Source of the DNA: Sinorhizobium arboris LMG 14919 | Lineage (GTDB): Bacteria; Pseudomonadota; Alphaproteobacteria; Rhizobiales; Rhizobiaceae | Direction of reading: 5' to 3' | NCBI RefSeq assembly: GCF_000427465.1 | Contig: NZ_KE386497.1 | Span: 252,162 to 316,161, forward strand | Length of the DNA: 64,000 nt | Shown here: in pieces, positions 1-9,194 of the stretch | How the letters are laid out: the number at the start of each line of letters is the position of its first letter | Position numbering within the stretch: position 1 is the first letter of the stretch | Notes under the pieces: model-generated | What the model saw: only the letters and a program-made list of their open reading frames with translations | Told to the model about the DNA's origin: nothing | Database searches by the model: none | Made by a program: the position numbers and the translations under genes

Positions 1-1314
1 CGAATCCGGCCGTCCGACAACGGCGCATTGCTCGACATCGGGGTGCTCCCCGAGTACACGCTCGACTTCGGCTGGATAGATGTTTTCTCCCCCGGAAATG
101 ATGAGGTTCTTTTTGCGATCGCGGACCCAAAAATAGCCGTCGGCATCGCGGTGCCCGATGTCGCCAGTGCGATACCAGCCGTCACGCAATGCCTCGCGGG
201 TCGCTTGTTGATCGCCCCAGTATTCACAGAAGACATTCGGGCCGCGCACTGCGATTTCGCCGAGGGCACCCGCCGGCAACTCGTTGCCAGCGTCATCGAT
301 GATCATCGCCTCGCAGCATAGGCCCGGCAGGCCAGTGGACTCGCCGCGCGAGAGATCACCCCCAAGTCTCGTATAGATGGCGATCGGACAAGTTTCTGTG
401 GAGCCATAGACCTGCAGGACCGGTACCCCACGCGCGGAAACGCGTTCGATCAGGGCCAGAGACACGATCGTCGAGCCGGTTGAAACAGCTTTCAAGGAGG
501 ACAGGTCGGCCGTCGACCATCCGGCGAGGTCGGTCAAGGCTTGGATGGCTGTCGGTACCAATGCCGTCAGCGTTGGCCGATCGCGCTCGAATGCAGCAAG
601 TGTCGCTCCTGCTGCAAATCGGGAATGGATAGTGACGGTCGCACCATGGTGCAAAGCCGGAGTGGTCTGAATGTTGAGCCCGCCCACGTGAAAGAAGGGC
701 AATACCGACAACACATGATCTTCCGAGGTCAGAGCATGCATGTGCTGACTCATCACTCCGTTCCAGAGCAATGCTTCCTGGGTGAGGACCGCGCCTTTCG
801 GTCGCCCGGTAGTGCCGGAAGTGTAGATGATCAAGAGCGGGCAGCTCAAGTCAGCATGTGAGTTGCGGCTATCGCCGCTGCCTTGGTCCAACAGGTTACC
901 CCATTTGTTCCCGCGAGGGGGCGTGAAATCCAGACCGACGACTGAGGTGTCAGGCAGTGTGTGTGCCAGATGCGGCAGAAGGCTGTTAAACGCCTGCTCG
1001 ATGACCAATACCTTTGCTTCGGCATTGGACAAAATGAAGATCTGCTCAGCCGCCGCGAGGCGCCAATTCAAAGGCAGCATAATCGCGCCAAGACGCGCAC
1101 AGGCATAGAGAAGAACTAGATACTCGGGCCGGTTCAGGCTGAGGATGGCGACGCGGTCGCCTTTAGTGACTCCGAGCTTTTTGTTCAGGGCGCGCGCGGC
1201 TTGCTCGATGCGTCCGCGCAAAGCGGCGTAGCTCAAGGTCTCGCCCTCGAAATGAATTGCAGGCTTGTTTGGAGCAAACGCCGCATTGCGGTCAATCAGT
1301 GTGCACAGATCCAT
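1..1314 (-). CDS. AMP-dependent acyl-CoA synthetase (3' end off window)
   Basis: Reading the minus strand from an ATG at 1314 gives an open frame to the window edge beginning MDLCTLIDRNAAF. It is an ANL-superfamily adenylate-forming ligase that would activate a carboxylic acid to an acyl-CoA. The P-loop motif YTSGTTGRPKGA, the adenine motif YGSTE and the hinge-region motifs GWYRTGD and DRKKNLIISGGENIYP are all visible. The C-terminal lid domain with its catalytic lysine lies outside the window. The enzyme sits next to a MocR-type regulator and near an acyl-CoA carboxylase, so a shared acyl-CoA pathway is plausible. The substrate cannot be read from the sequence. Confidence 0.9.
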   Translation of the reverse strand, partial: MDLCTLIDRNAAFAPNKPAIHFEGETLSYAALRGRIEQAARALNKKLGVTKGDRVAILSLNRPEYLVLLYACARLGAIMLPLNWRLAAAEQIFILSNAEAKVLVIEQAFNSLLPHLAHTLPDTSVVGLDFTPPRGNKWGNLLDQGSGDSRNSHADLSCPLLIIYTSGTTGRPKGAVLTQEALLWNGVMSQHMHALTSEDHVLSVLPFFHVGGLNIQTTPALHHGATVTIHSRFAAGATLAAFERDRPTLTALVPTAIQALTDLAGWSTADLSSLKAVSTGSTIVSLALIERVSARGVPVLQVYGSTETCPIAIYTRLGGDLSRGESTGLPGLCCEAMIIDDAGNELPAGALGEIAVRGPNVFCEYWGDQQATREALRDGWYRTGDIGHRDADGYFWVRDRKKNLIISGGENIYPAEVERVLGEHPDVEQCAVVGRPDS

Positions 1315-1569
1315 TGTCACCTATCCTTCTGTCTGGAGCCGCATGCGACTTTCCCGACGCGGTTAAGGCCACACAACCCTTGCGAGCCATTGAGGCACGG
1401 GTGGTTCTTCAGCTCGGCGAGGTTATCTTCAACTCCCGCAAAGCAAGCTGTTGGTACGCTCAATTGACATGCCAGATTCGAACACAAGACGTTTGTGGCC
1501 AGCCAGGCAATCGGGAGAGAAACAAAAGGAGGCTTAAGCATGCAAACGCCCTTTTTGTTCGGACCCACT

Positions 1570-2967
1570 TTAAGCATTCATGTTGTCCCCGAGGTCTTTT
1601 GCCGTCGCCTTCGTCCCCTGCCCCAGTTGAACTTGAAGGGTGGCAATCTCCCTTAATGCTGCGCTAAGTTCGAGGCGGCTGGGCCCACCCAGGCAAAGGC
1701 GAATGCCGCTTTGATCATTTCCGGCTGACAGAGAGACCGCGGGATCGGTGACCATTATCCCGCGTTCGCGGGCTGCGCTGGCGAGTGCGACTGCCGCAGA
1801 GTGGCGCATCGACAGAAACATGTGGAACCCGCTGCCGATCCACGCATCGCTTATTGAGGAGAAGATTGAAGCTGCTACCTTGTTGCGAACAGCCGCTTCC
1901 GCGCTTGTGGTTCTCGAGATATGTGATGCCACCCCATCCGCTATCCATTTGTGTACGATAAGCCTGGATATTGGAGAGTCAGTTGCACCTTGGGCGCGGA
2001 GCACGCGCACTAAGTTGTCCAGGTGATGAGACGGAGCAATCAGAACACCAAGGCGCAGCCCCGGTGTGAACAGCGTCGCGAAGCTGTTTATGTAGTAGGT
2101 TCGTTCAGGCGCTAGATCGAGAAAGCAAATGCGATCATGCGCAGCGAAGGATGCGTACACGTCGTCTTCGATTATCAATATGTCTCGGCGCTGGCAAATG
2201 ACGGCAATGTCCTTGATCCGTGACCGCGACATCGTCCTGCCGGTTGGATTCTGCGCGGTTGGGTTAGTGAACAGCACGAGGCGCTTCTTCCTCGAAGCGA
2301 CCTCGCATGCGATCCGCTCGAGGGCTTCTGGGAGAAGGCCTTCTGGATCAGTGTCAATTCCGACCAGCTCAATGCCGAGCAAATGTGAAATCCTCACGAG
2401 CCCGGGAAATGGCAACTCGTCAGTTGCTAAGCAAATGTCCGGAGCGACAAGTGCGGTCAGCACCGTCGAAAGAGCATGTTGACCGCCATTGCAAAAGATC
2501 ATGCGTTCGGCGTCGGCCGAGGCGCAATAGTGCTGAAGCCATCCCGCAACCGCCATACGTTGATCGAGGGTTCCCTTTGGGAAGGTGCACGCTCCGTAGG
2601 TGTCAGCGTCAATGGTTGTGGCAAGCGAGGCCAACGTCCCGCTCAGCAGTTTCTCCGAGATGACGTTCGGAGGCACATTTAAGCTCAGATCGACCATTTT
2701 TCTGGTGGTCAGGATTTTGTTCGTCACGAACATTCCGCGTCCGTGGAACGATGAGGCAAGGCCTTGGCGCGCCAAGAGCCCGTAGGCCTTTGTCACGGTG
2801 CCCAGCCCCACTCCCAGTCGGTAGCTCAGGTCCCTCTGCGCCGGCAGGCGGGATCCGGGAGCGATTTTGCCATTGACCAGATCCTCCGCGATTGCGGCCG
2901 CCAGGCGCTGGTACACGGGCTCATCGCCGGGTGCGATCCAAGGCTCCCAAGGTGATTTCATCAGCAT
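1570..2967 (-). CDS. MocR/GntR-type regulator with aminotransferase-like domain lacking the PLP lysine
   Basis: An N-terminal GntR winged helix (about residues 15-80, with SRLPAQRDLSYRLGVGLGTV) is followed by a class I/II aminotransferase-like domain. Cofactor-contact motifs PTAQNPTG and IIEDDVYAS are present, but the Schiff-base segment reads NSFATLFTPGLRLG where the window's other MocR (59964-61331) reads NSLSKTVSPGLRIG, so lysine is replaced by threonine. I choose ATG 2967 (MLMKSPWEP). The frame stays open to a GTG at 2997, but that stretch is occupied by an inverted repeat that is probably an operator. It should be a DNA-binding regulator of neighbouring genes; it may not bind PLP covalently. 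Confidence 0.85.
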   Translation of the reverse strand: MLMKSPWEPWIAPGDEPVYQRLAAAIAEDLVNGKIAPGSRLPAQRDLSYRLGVGLGTVTKAYGLLARQGLASSFHGRGMFVTNKILTTRKMVDLSLNVPPNVISEKLLSGTLASLATTIDADTYGACTFPKGTLDQRMAVAGWLQHYCASADAERMIFCNGGQHALSTVLTALVAPDICLATDELPFPGLVRISHLLGIELVGIDTDPEGLLPEALERIACEVASRKKRLVLFTNPTAQNPTGRTMSRSRIKDIAVICQRRDILIIEDDVYASFAAHDRICFLDLAPERTYYINSFATLFTPGLRLGVLIAPSHHLDNLVRVLRAQGATDSPISRLIVHKWIADGVASHISRTTSAEAAVRNKVAASIFSSISDAWIGSGFHMFLSMRHSAAVALASAARERGIMVTDPAVSLSAGNDQSGIRLCLGGPSRLELSAALREIATLQVQLGQGTKATAKDLGDNMNA

Positions 2968-2983
2968 GCAGATACCCAAAAAA

Positions 2984-2997
2984 GTGTCACGCGACAC
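2984..2997. promoter_or_regulatory. Inverted repeat GTGTC-N4-GACAC upstream of MocR gene
   Basis: The sequence GTGTCACGCGACAC lies 17 bp upstream of the chosen MocR start, with an extra half-site AAGTGT following at about 3001. A nearly identical repeat stands at the same place before the second MocR gene (61348-61361). This is a likely autoregulatory operator. Confidence 0.6.
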
Positions 2998-3711
2998 AAT
3001 AAGTGTGGCCTTACAGTGCCTTCCAGTGTAGCTTCCGCAGTTGGTTTACAAGTATAGGAGAGTATCATTGAGCTTATACACCGATAAATCAGACAGTCGT
3101 TTGTTGCAGATGGCAGAAAACGACTCAATTTCAGACGACACTACTAAGACATTGGTGTAAAGTGCAACCTATTTTCGGCTATTAGTCCACGCACGACTTT
3201 CTTCACGACGCGGATGCCGGAATTCGCTGAGGTTATACTAAATGGCTCAATGTCCCGAAGTGGTGATGGTGGAGTGAAATCAGGGGTGGGATCGGTATTC
3301 GACTCGTTCGATATGTCTCGGGTGCCAGCCCGATGGAGAGAAGGTTCATGCCAACAGGCGCAAGTGAAATACGCATGCGAAATGGCGCCCATGGAACAGG
3401 CGCGCTCCGTCTCTGCCGTCCACCTGCCCGCCAGAGAGGGCATTACACGAACCGCAAGTGTCGCGCCCAAGTGGGCTCGTTGCTTACGCTATTGAGGGAT
3501 TGCCGCTGCTCAGCAATGGGCCGGCCGGCTTCGGTATGCTGCGGATTAGGCTACCCCTGCCATCAAAGGATCGACCACAAGGAGATTGTGACAACGCGGG
3601 ATGAATTTCGAACCCGATCCATGGGAGATCTGCAGGCCATTATACGGAGATTGAGAGCACTACAACGGGCCCGGAAATCTAATCTCAGCCCTAAGCTAGA
3701 CAAATAGGCGA
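2998..3711. other. Intergenic region, no convincing gene
   Basis: About 700 bp separate the MocR gene from the carboxylase operon and should hold the carboxylase promoter. The frames here resemble no known family. A 39-codon frame starting with GTG at 3588 after AAGGAG ends at 3707, four bases before the carboxylase start, and could be a short coupled leader; the ribosome-site spacing of 3 nt is poor. Confidence 0.4.
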
Positions 3712-5190
3712 ATGCGAAAATTACCCTTCGATACAGTACTGATCGCCAATAGAGGCGAGATAGCCGTACGCATCATCAAGACCCTGCGCGAGCTGGGACT
3801 GCGCTCCGCAATTGTCTACCACGATCTCGATGCGGGAGCGCCGGCCGTCTCAATGGCCGATATGGCGATTGCCGTAAGCGGTCGCACGCCGGTCGCGGCC
3901 TATCTTGATACCGCACAAATCATCGCTGCCGCCCGCGAGGCGAACGTCGGGGCGATTCACCCGGGCTATGGATTCCTTGCAGAGAATGCGGAGTTCGCGC
4001 GGGCGGTGGTCGAGTCTGGGTTCGCCTTCGTCGGGCCCACTCCTGAGAGCATCCAATTGATGGGTGACAAAATCCGGGCCCGCAACTTCGTTGAGCGGAA
4101 CGGATTTCCGGTCGTGCCTTCAGCGATCGAAGAAGATGACCCTGCCTCGTTCATTTTGAGGGCGCGATCCATTGGAGCGCCCCTGCTGGTAAAAGCATCA
4201 GCCGGCGGCGGCGGCAAGGGCATGCGGATCGTCCGCGACCTCGACAGTTTGGAAGACGCCATTGCGCAGGCACGCAGTGAGGCGCAGCGCTACTTCGGGG
4301 ATGGCCGGCTCTACATCGAAAGATATATCGAAAAGCCACGGCATATCGAAGTGCAGGTGCTCGGCGACTCCTTCGGAAACGTCGTTCATTTGTTCGAGCG
4401 GGAATGCTCGGTCCAGCGCAGATTTCAAAAGGTCATAGAGGAGGCGCCCGCGTCGACGCTTTCCCCGGGGTTGCGCGAGAGAATCTGCGAAACTGCCGTG
4501 GGCATCGCTCGCGCCGCTAACTATCGAAATGCTGGCACTGTGGAATTCATCGTTCACGGAGGAGAGTTCTATTTCCTCGAGATGAATACACGCCTGCAGG
4601 TGGAGCATCCCGTCACCGAAATGATCACTGGCATCGATATTGTTGCCGAACAGCTCTATGTCGCCGGAGGCTACGAGCTTACATTTTCGCAGCCAGATAT
4701 CGTGTCGACAGGACACGCAATCGAAGCGAGGGTGTGTGCTGAAGCTCCTGAACGCGGCTTTTCGCCCACGACGGGGAAGGTACTGGTGCTCGACTATCCC
4801 AGCGGTCCAGGCTTACGGATCGACGGTGGCGTCTCGCAAGGTCAGCAGATAACGACATCCTTCGATTCACTGCTGGCAAAGGTGATCGTACATTCACCGA
4901 CGCGTAATAAGGCTGCGCTGACGGCCGAACGCGCGATGCGGGAGCTGGTGCTCCTCGGCTGCGAAACAAACGCGAGCCTTCTCGCGCGCGTCCTTGCCGA
5001 TGAGCAATTTCTAAGGGGACAGGTTCATACTGGATATCTCGACGAAAATCCGCAGCTGACCGCTGGCGGCTCCGCGTCCAACTTGTCGACGTTCCTGGCA
5101 GCCGCCGCTCTCCTGACGAGACCGGTCCGAGATTCGGCAGATGCCGTACCTGAGCTTCACGCCTCCCTCGGCGGCTGGAGAAACGCGTGA
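3712..5190 (+). CDS. Biotin carboxylase subunit of acyl-CoA carboxylase
   Basis: This 492-residue protein has the three biotin carboxylase regions. The N-terminal domain has IANRGEIAVRI, the ATP-grasp domain has the glycine-rich loop KASAGGGGKGMRIV and the motif FLEMNTRLQVEHPVTE, and the C-terminal domain ends with GCETNASLLARVL. It carboxylates biotin on the partner carrier protein using ATP and bicarbonate. It overlaps the next gene by 4 bp. The closest enzyme classes are the acetyl-, propionyl- and methylcrotonyl-CoA carboxylase alpha subunits, here without a fused carrier domain. Confidence 0.93.
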   Translation: MRKLPFDTVLIANRGEIAVRIIKTLRELGLRSAIVYHDLDAGAPAVSMADMAIAVSGRTPVAAYLDTAQIIAAAREANVGAIHPGYGFLAENAEFARAVVESGFAFVGPTPESIQLMGDKIRARNFVERNGFPVVPSAIEEDDPASFILRARSIGAPLLVKASAGGGGKGMRIVRDLDSLEDAIAQARSEAQRYFGDGRLYIERYIEKPRHIEVQVLGDSFGNVVHLFERECSVQRRFQKVIEEAPASTLSPGLRERICETAVGIARAANYRNAGTVEFIVHGGEFYFLEMNTRLQVEHPVTEMITGIDIVAEQLYVAGGYELTFSQPDIVSTGHAIEARVCAEAPERGFSPTTGKVLVLDYPSGPGLRIDGGVSQGQQITTSFDSLLAKVIVHSPTRNKAALTAERAMRELVLLGCETNASLLARVLADEQFLRGQVHTGYLDENPQLTAGGSASNLSTFLAAAALLTRPVRDSADAVPELHASLGGWRNA

Positions 5191-5690
5191 ACCACGTTTT
5201 CGAGCTTGAAGGTGTAGATTATCAATTGTGGCTTTCACGCTGGCAGCAGGGATATCGCCTCCATTTCGGCGATGAAGTACTTGCATCACTCGACCTCTCC
5301 CTTCACGGCGACGGCTGCGGCCTTCTTACCATAGCCGGCGCGAGCGAGCCGGTCAGGTTCGCCATCGATGGTGACACAATTCATCTGCATATTCGCGGCA
5401 CAACGCGCATTCTGCGCTACCGAGACCCATTGTCCGCCCATGGCCTCGTGAACAAGGATGCGGGTCATCTCGTGGCGCGCGCGCCGATGCCAGGCGTCGT
5501 CGTTAAAACGTGCGTTTTGCCCGGCGACCAGATTTCCGCAGGTAGCGAGCTGATGGTGATCGAGAGCATGAAGCTGGAAAGCGTCATACGCTCCCCACAG
5601 GACGGGGTGGTCGACCGAATTCACTTCAACGAAGGCGAGAGCTTTGAGCATGGCGCGGCACTAATTACGATCACAGAGGAAGGGCATTGA
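5187..5690 (+). CDS. Biotin carboxyl carrier protein
   Basis: This 167-residue protein has a biotinyl domain over roughly the last 75 residues, beginning APMPGVVV. The biotinylation site reads ESMKLE, with the lysine conserved; the more common context is AMKM. The N-terminal half resembles the linker (BT-like) region that joins carboxylase and carrier in fused alpha subunits. Gene order carboxylase, carrier, transferase with a 4-bp overlap and then a 1-bp gap indicates one transcript and one complex. Confidence 0.9.
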   Translation: MNHVFELEGVDYQLWLSRWQQGYRLHFGDEVLASLDLSLHGDGCGLLTIAGASEPVRFAIDGDTIHLHIRGTTRILRYRDPLSAHGLVNKDAGHLVARAPMPGVVVKTCVLPGDQISAGSELMVIESMKLESVIRSPQDGVVDRIHFNEGESFEHGAALITITEEGH

Positions 5691-5691
5691 G

Positions 5692-7299
5692 ATGCAGCGC
5701 CTCGCTTCTTTCATTGACGTGAACTCGCAAGAATTTCGCCTCAACGAGCTCCACAACAGAAAGCTTGCGGCCGAATTAAAGGAGCGCCAGCGTGCGGTCC
5801 GTTTAGAGCGTCCCGAGCGCGATCGCGAGCGCCTGCGGCGACAAAACAAGCTTTTTGTTCGTGATCGGGTCGAGGCTCTGCTCGATCCAGAAACTCCTTT
5901 CCTCGAACTTTCGACACTGGCTGCGAACGAGGCTTACGACGGAGAGGTGCCATGCGCAGCGCAAGTCGTCGGCATCGGCATCGTCGCGGGACGCGAGGTG
6001 ATTGTTCACGCTGATGACCCGAGCGTGAAGGCCGGAGCATGGTATCCGTTGTCGGTCAAGAAAATCGTCCGGTCGTTGGATATAGCAATCGAAAATCGTC
6101 TGCCCGTCGTTCATCTTTGCGATTGCGGCGGTGGATTTCTGCCTCTGCAGGCGGAGTTCTTCGCGGATCGCCACCACGCAGGCAGAATTTTCCGCAACCA
6201 ATCCATTCTCTCGAAGATGGGCGTGCCGCAAATCGCCGTTGTGATGGGCCATTGCGTTGCGGGAGGGGCTTACGTTCCTGCGCTCAGCGAGTACAACGTT
6301 ATCGTCCAGGGAAGCGGAGCGATATTTCTGGGCGGTCCATCGGTCGTGCAAGTTGCGACTGGCCAGCACGTGTCTGTCGACGAGCTCGGCGGTGCTGACA
6401 TGCAAACCAGTATATCGGGAACGGCAGACTATCTCGCGGACTCGGAGATGCACGCGATCGCGATTGCCCGCGACATAGTTGCCCGTTTCAAACGTCCCGA
6501 GAAGGCCTCGATCGATCGAGTCGCTCCGGAGCCGCCCGCCTATGATGCGTCGGAACTATACGGCATCATTCCAAGAGACCCTCGAGTGCACTTCGATATG
6601 CGGGAGATTCTCGCGCGCCTGGTCGATGGCAGCAGGTTCCATGAATACCAGCCGCGCTACGGCCGATCTCTGGTGTGCGGATTCGCGCGCCTTCATGGAT
6701 ACCAAATCGGTGTTCTGGCGAACAATGGCGTGCTGTTCGACGACAGTGCGCTGAAGGGCGCTCATTTCATCCAGTTATGCGATATGAACCGGACGCCCCT
6801 CTTATTCCTGCAGAACATCACGGGGTTCATGGTCGGCAGCGAATACGAGCGGCGTGGCATTACCAAAAACGGCGCCAAGCTACTCATGGCCGTGTCTGGA
6901 GCAGCGGTGCCCAAATTCACCGTCATCTGTAACCATTCTCACGGTGCGGGAACGTTCGCTATGGCAGGGCGCGCGTTCGATCCGCGTTTTCTGTTCACAT
7001 GGCCGCAGGCTCAGATTTCAGCCATGGGTGCCGATCAAGCGACGCGAGTGCTGACAGATGTCAAGGCAAAGCAACTGGCGGTCGATGATAGGCGCTTTTC
7101 GGCGGAGGATTACGAAGCCACCAGACAGTCGATTTTGGAAGAATATAGGGAGCGATCGAGCGCATACTACGCAACGTCTGAAATCTGGGACGACGGGATT
7201 CTTGATCCTGTCGACACCAGAACCGCGCTCGCAATCGCCGTGAGTGCTTCGCTCAATGCCCCCATCGAGACGCCACATTATGGGGTCTTTAGAATGTAG
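5692..7299 (+). CDS. Acyl-CoA carboxyltransferase (methylcrotonyl/propionyl-CoA type)
   Basis: This 535-residue protein is of the MccB/PccB family. It has oxyanion-hole segments VMGHCVAGGAYVP and GAGTFAMAGRAFDPRF and the run IFLGGPSVVQVATG typical of methylcrotonyl-CoA-type beta subunits. It transfers the carboxyl group from biotin to an acyl-CoA. It closes the operon begun at 3712. Substrate is not certain; the overall pattern is nearer the methylcrotonyl/geranyl-CoA branch than acetyl-CoA carboxylase AccD. Confidence 0.92.
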   Translation: MQRLASFIDVNSQEFRLNELHNRKLAAELKERQRAVRLERPERDRERLRRQNKLFVRDRVEALLDPETPFLELSTLAANEAYDGEVPCAAQVVGIGIVAGREVIVHADDPSVKAGAWYPLSVKKIVRSLDIAIENRLPVVHLCDCGGGFLPLQAEFFADRHHAGRIFRNQSILSKMGVPQIAVVMGHCVAGGAYVPALSEYNVIVQGSGAIFLGGPSVVQVATGQHVSVDELGGADMQTSISGTADYLADSEMHAIAIARDIVARFKRPEKASIDRVAPEPPAYDASELYGIIPRDPRVHFDMREILARLVDGSRFHEYQPRYGRSLVCGFARLHGYQIGVLANNGVLFDDSALKGAHFIQLCDMNRTPLLFLQNITGFMVGSEYERRGITKNGAKLLMAVSGAAVPKFTVICNHSHGAGTFAMAGRAFDPRFLFTWPQAQISAMGADQATRVLTDVKAKQLAVDDRRFSAEDYEATRQSILEEYRERSSAYYATSEIWDDGILDPVDTRTALAIAVSASLNAPIETPHYGVFRM

Positions 7300-7584
7300 T
7301 GGTTACAATTGGTGAGCGTAGGCTGCGCCGATGGTACCAACAGGATGGGATCAAGCGCGATTATGCAACGAGAATGAAACTCGGCGGAACCAGCACGTCA
7401 AAAAAACACCGGAAATCTATCGGGAAGCATACGGCAACACGCATTTCGAGAATAGCAAAATCACTCGCGAGATGGTGAACCGTATCGCTGACGAAATGCC
7501 CCTCTCCGCTGGCATAGTTCCACGGCGTCAGCCGAAATGAGCGAGGAAGAAAGTCGTCATAGTGTGGCGAGTGACGCCTAAGAC
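7300..7584 (+). other. Intergenic region ahead of the IS3 relic
   Basis: A 69-codon open frame (7331-7540) has no recognisable family and no clear ribosome site. I treat this segment as non-coding or decayed. Confidence 0.3.
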
Positions 7585-7890
7585 GATCCGCAGGCGACCG
7601 ATCTCATCGAGGACTACGAGGCGCGGATCGCGGCGCTAGAGCGCCTCGTCGGCAAGCAGGCGCTGGAACTGGAGTTCCTCAAGGGGCGCTGAAAAACGTA
7701 CCGCGGCCGGAAAACGAGACTACATCCGTGACCGGCCCTGCCGCATCTTATGTCTCCTTGCCGACCGCTTCTACGTCGCCATCATCCTGGATGCCTGGTC
7801 GCCGGTTGATCGTCGTACGCCATCGATCGATCGACGCACGGCTGACAGTGGCAGCTTTGAAGACCGGCCATTAAGAGCGCATTCGAGTAG
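7585..7890 (+). pseudogene. IS3-family transposase remnant (OrfA end and OrfB fragment)
   Basis: From 7585 to 7692 the plus strand encodes an OrfA C-terminus with the leucine-zipper-like run IAALERLVGKQALELEFLKG. At about 7765-7880, after frame changes, FYVAIILDAWS and SIDARLTVAALK follow, typical of the DDE region of OrfB. The rest of the element and its ends are missing. Confidence 0.75.
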
Positions 7891-7938
7891 TTACAAATCC
7901 GCGTTTAGGATGCAACCACGATTTATCAATCGCTCTAA

Positions 7939-7958
7939 AATATATCCCAAGATATATT
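7939..7958. promoter_or_regulatory. AT-rich inverted repeat before pepM remnant
   Basis: AATATATC-CCAA-GATATATT is a perfect 8-bp-arm dyad about 64 bp before the relict pepM start. A similar arrangement precedes the intact pepM gene (34759-34780), so it is probably an operator or promoter element inherited with the gene copy. Confidence 0.5.
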
Positions 7959-8021
7959 CTATGTTTATACTTGATCTTTTGCTTATATCATTGGATTTTA
8001 GATTTGTAAGGGAGCGTGATA

Positions 8022-8320
8022 ATGAACAAGGCAATATCATTTCCCACGGACGCCGAGGCATTCTCGGTGGGACATCAGCGGCAACCATTCGCGAACTCAT
8101 TCTTTCCAATGACGCGCTTTGGCCGTGAGCGCCGAGCGTACGGACCTCAAAGGCCATGGATTCCAAGGGCATCGATCTCGTCGGCGATCGGTTATCGCGA
8201 TGACAAGTGGTCGGCAGCAATATTCAGTGACGGCGACAACGGTTTCGACGAAGTTCGGTCGAGCACACGGGCGGCCGACCTTCTTCCCAAGGGTTCCACC
8301 GTTGTTAAGGTTGACGTGCT
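8022..8320 (+). pseudogene. pepM: Decayed phosphoenolpyruvate mutase gene (pepM remnant)
   Basis: The ATG at 8022 follows a good ribosome site (GGGAG, 7 nt). Downstream, three reading frames match successive parts of the intact PepM at 34856. These are ATIRELILSNDALW (match ILRQLVLSSDLTFL), then AERTDLKGHGFQ (match AERAGFKGLWAS), then ISSAIGYRD and SDGDNGFDEVRSSTRA (match ISSVLGYRD and VDGDSGFGNFNNARIVA). At least two frameshifts and loss of the C-terminal half show that the gene is dead. Confidence 0.75.
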
Positions 8321-8567
8321 GTCCCACTTTACCTGAGTAGCGTGACTGTTCCAGCTCCTGACGACCGGATCGGATTGGGCACGACCATGATTTATACGGA
8401 AGAGCCCCTTAGTACATCTCGTCATAGCGCGTAGTCTCAAGTTTGGCCGCCGCCCCGTTTCGACGATGTCAACGGTACTGAATTGACAGCAGGGGGACTT
8501 GAAATCCGCAGAACGCATTTCCGTCGCCATCCCAATGCTGCCGCCGCTGAATGAGGAAGGAATGCCG

Positions 8568-9182
8568 ATGCTTCGACTATTAGTAGATGTGCCGAATGCC
8601 ATTACGGGACTTGGCCTTGTTCTCGCGTCTTCTAGCCTCTTCCTCACATTGTGGGGGAAGCTGGAGCTTGGAACTGCACTGATACTGTGGACCTGGATCG
8701 CAGATCATCTCGACGGCATACAAGCCCGGCGGCTGGCACATGTTCGTTCACGTGAGATGGCGGATTTTGGCAAGAGCTTTGACGGGTTCGTGGACATTAT
8801 CCACGGCGTCATCTTTCCGGCAGTATTTCTTTCAACCGTAGGAGCAGGTCGCGCAAGCAGCTTTGTCGGCGTCTTCCTGCTCCTGGTGCTTGGCACGTAT
8901 CGGCTTAGTTACTTTGCAGCCGTGGGACTCGTTGGCGGTAAATTTCGCGGCCTGCCGGTCTCATACAATGTACCTGCCGTCGCGGCGCTTTTGATTTGCC
9001 GCCCGTACGTCCCGGACCTCTATTTCCCGCCGATGGCCAACGCGGTTTTCGCGCTCATAGCTTTGCTTCACATCTCGCCGCTCACAGTTCCGCCGATCCG
9101 CGAACGGGCATTTCCTTACGTTAGCCTGCTAGCGGGCCTCGCTTCCTTCTGGTTCTTGGTGCGCGCCATGAACATAGGTTGA
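8568..9182 (+). CDS. CDP-alcohol phosphotransferase family membrane protein
   Basis: This 204-residue protein has several hydrophobic segments. The family signature reads DHLDGIQAR followed by GKSFDGFVD, supplying the four conserved aspartates. The spacing between AR and the following glycine is 13 residues instead of the usual 8. Members transfer a phospho-alcohol, and by extension possibly a phosphonate head group, from a CDP or CMP carrier to an acceptor alcohol in the membrane. ATG 8568 is chosen because AGGAAGG lies 7 nt upstream; 8562 is also possible. It lies just after the dead pepM and 12 bp before the next gene, with which it probably forms an operon. Confidence 0.8.
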   Translation: MLRLLVDVPNAITGLGLVLASSSLFLTLWGKLELGTALILWTWIADHLDGIQARRLAHVRSREMADFGKSFDGFVDIIHGVIFPAVFLSTVGAGRASSFVGVFLLLVLGTYRLSYFAAVGLVGGKFRGLPVSYNVPAVAALLICRPYVPDLYFPPMANAVFALIALLHISPLTVPPIRERAFPYVSLLAGLASFWFLVRAMNIG

Positions 9183-9194
9183 GGACTGTTTGGG

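Noticed and set aside
3588..3707. 39-codon frame just before the biotin carboxylase gene
   Set aside because: The AAGGAG to GTG spacing is only 3 nt and no similarity is evident; mentioned only as a possible leader.
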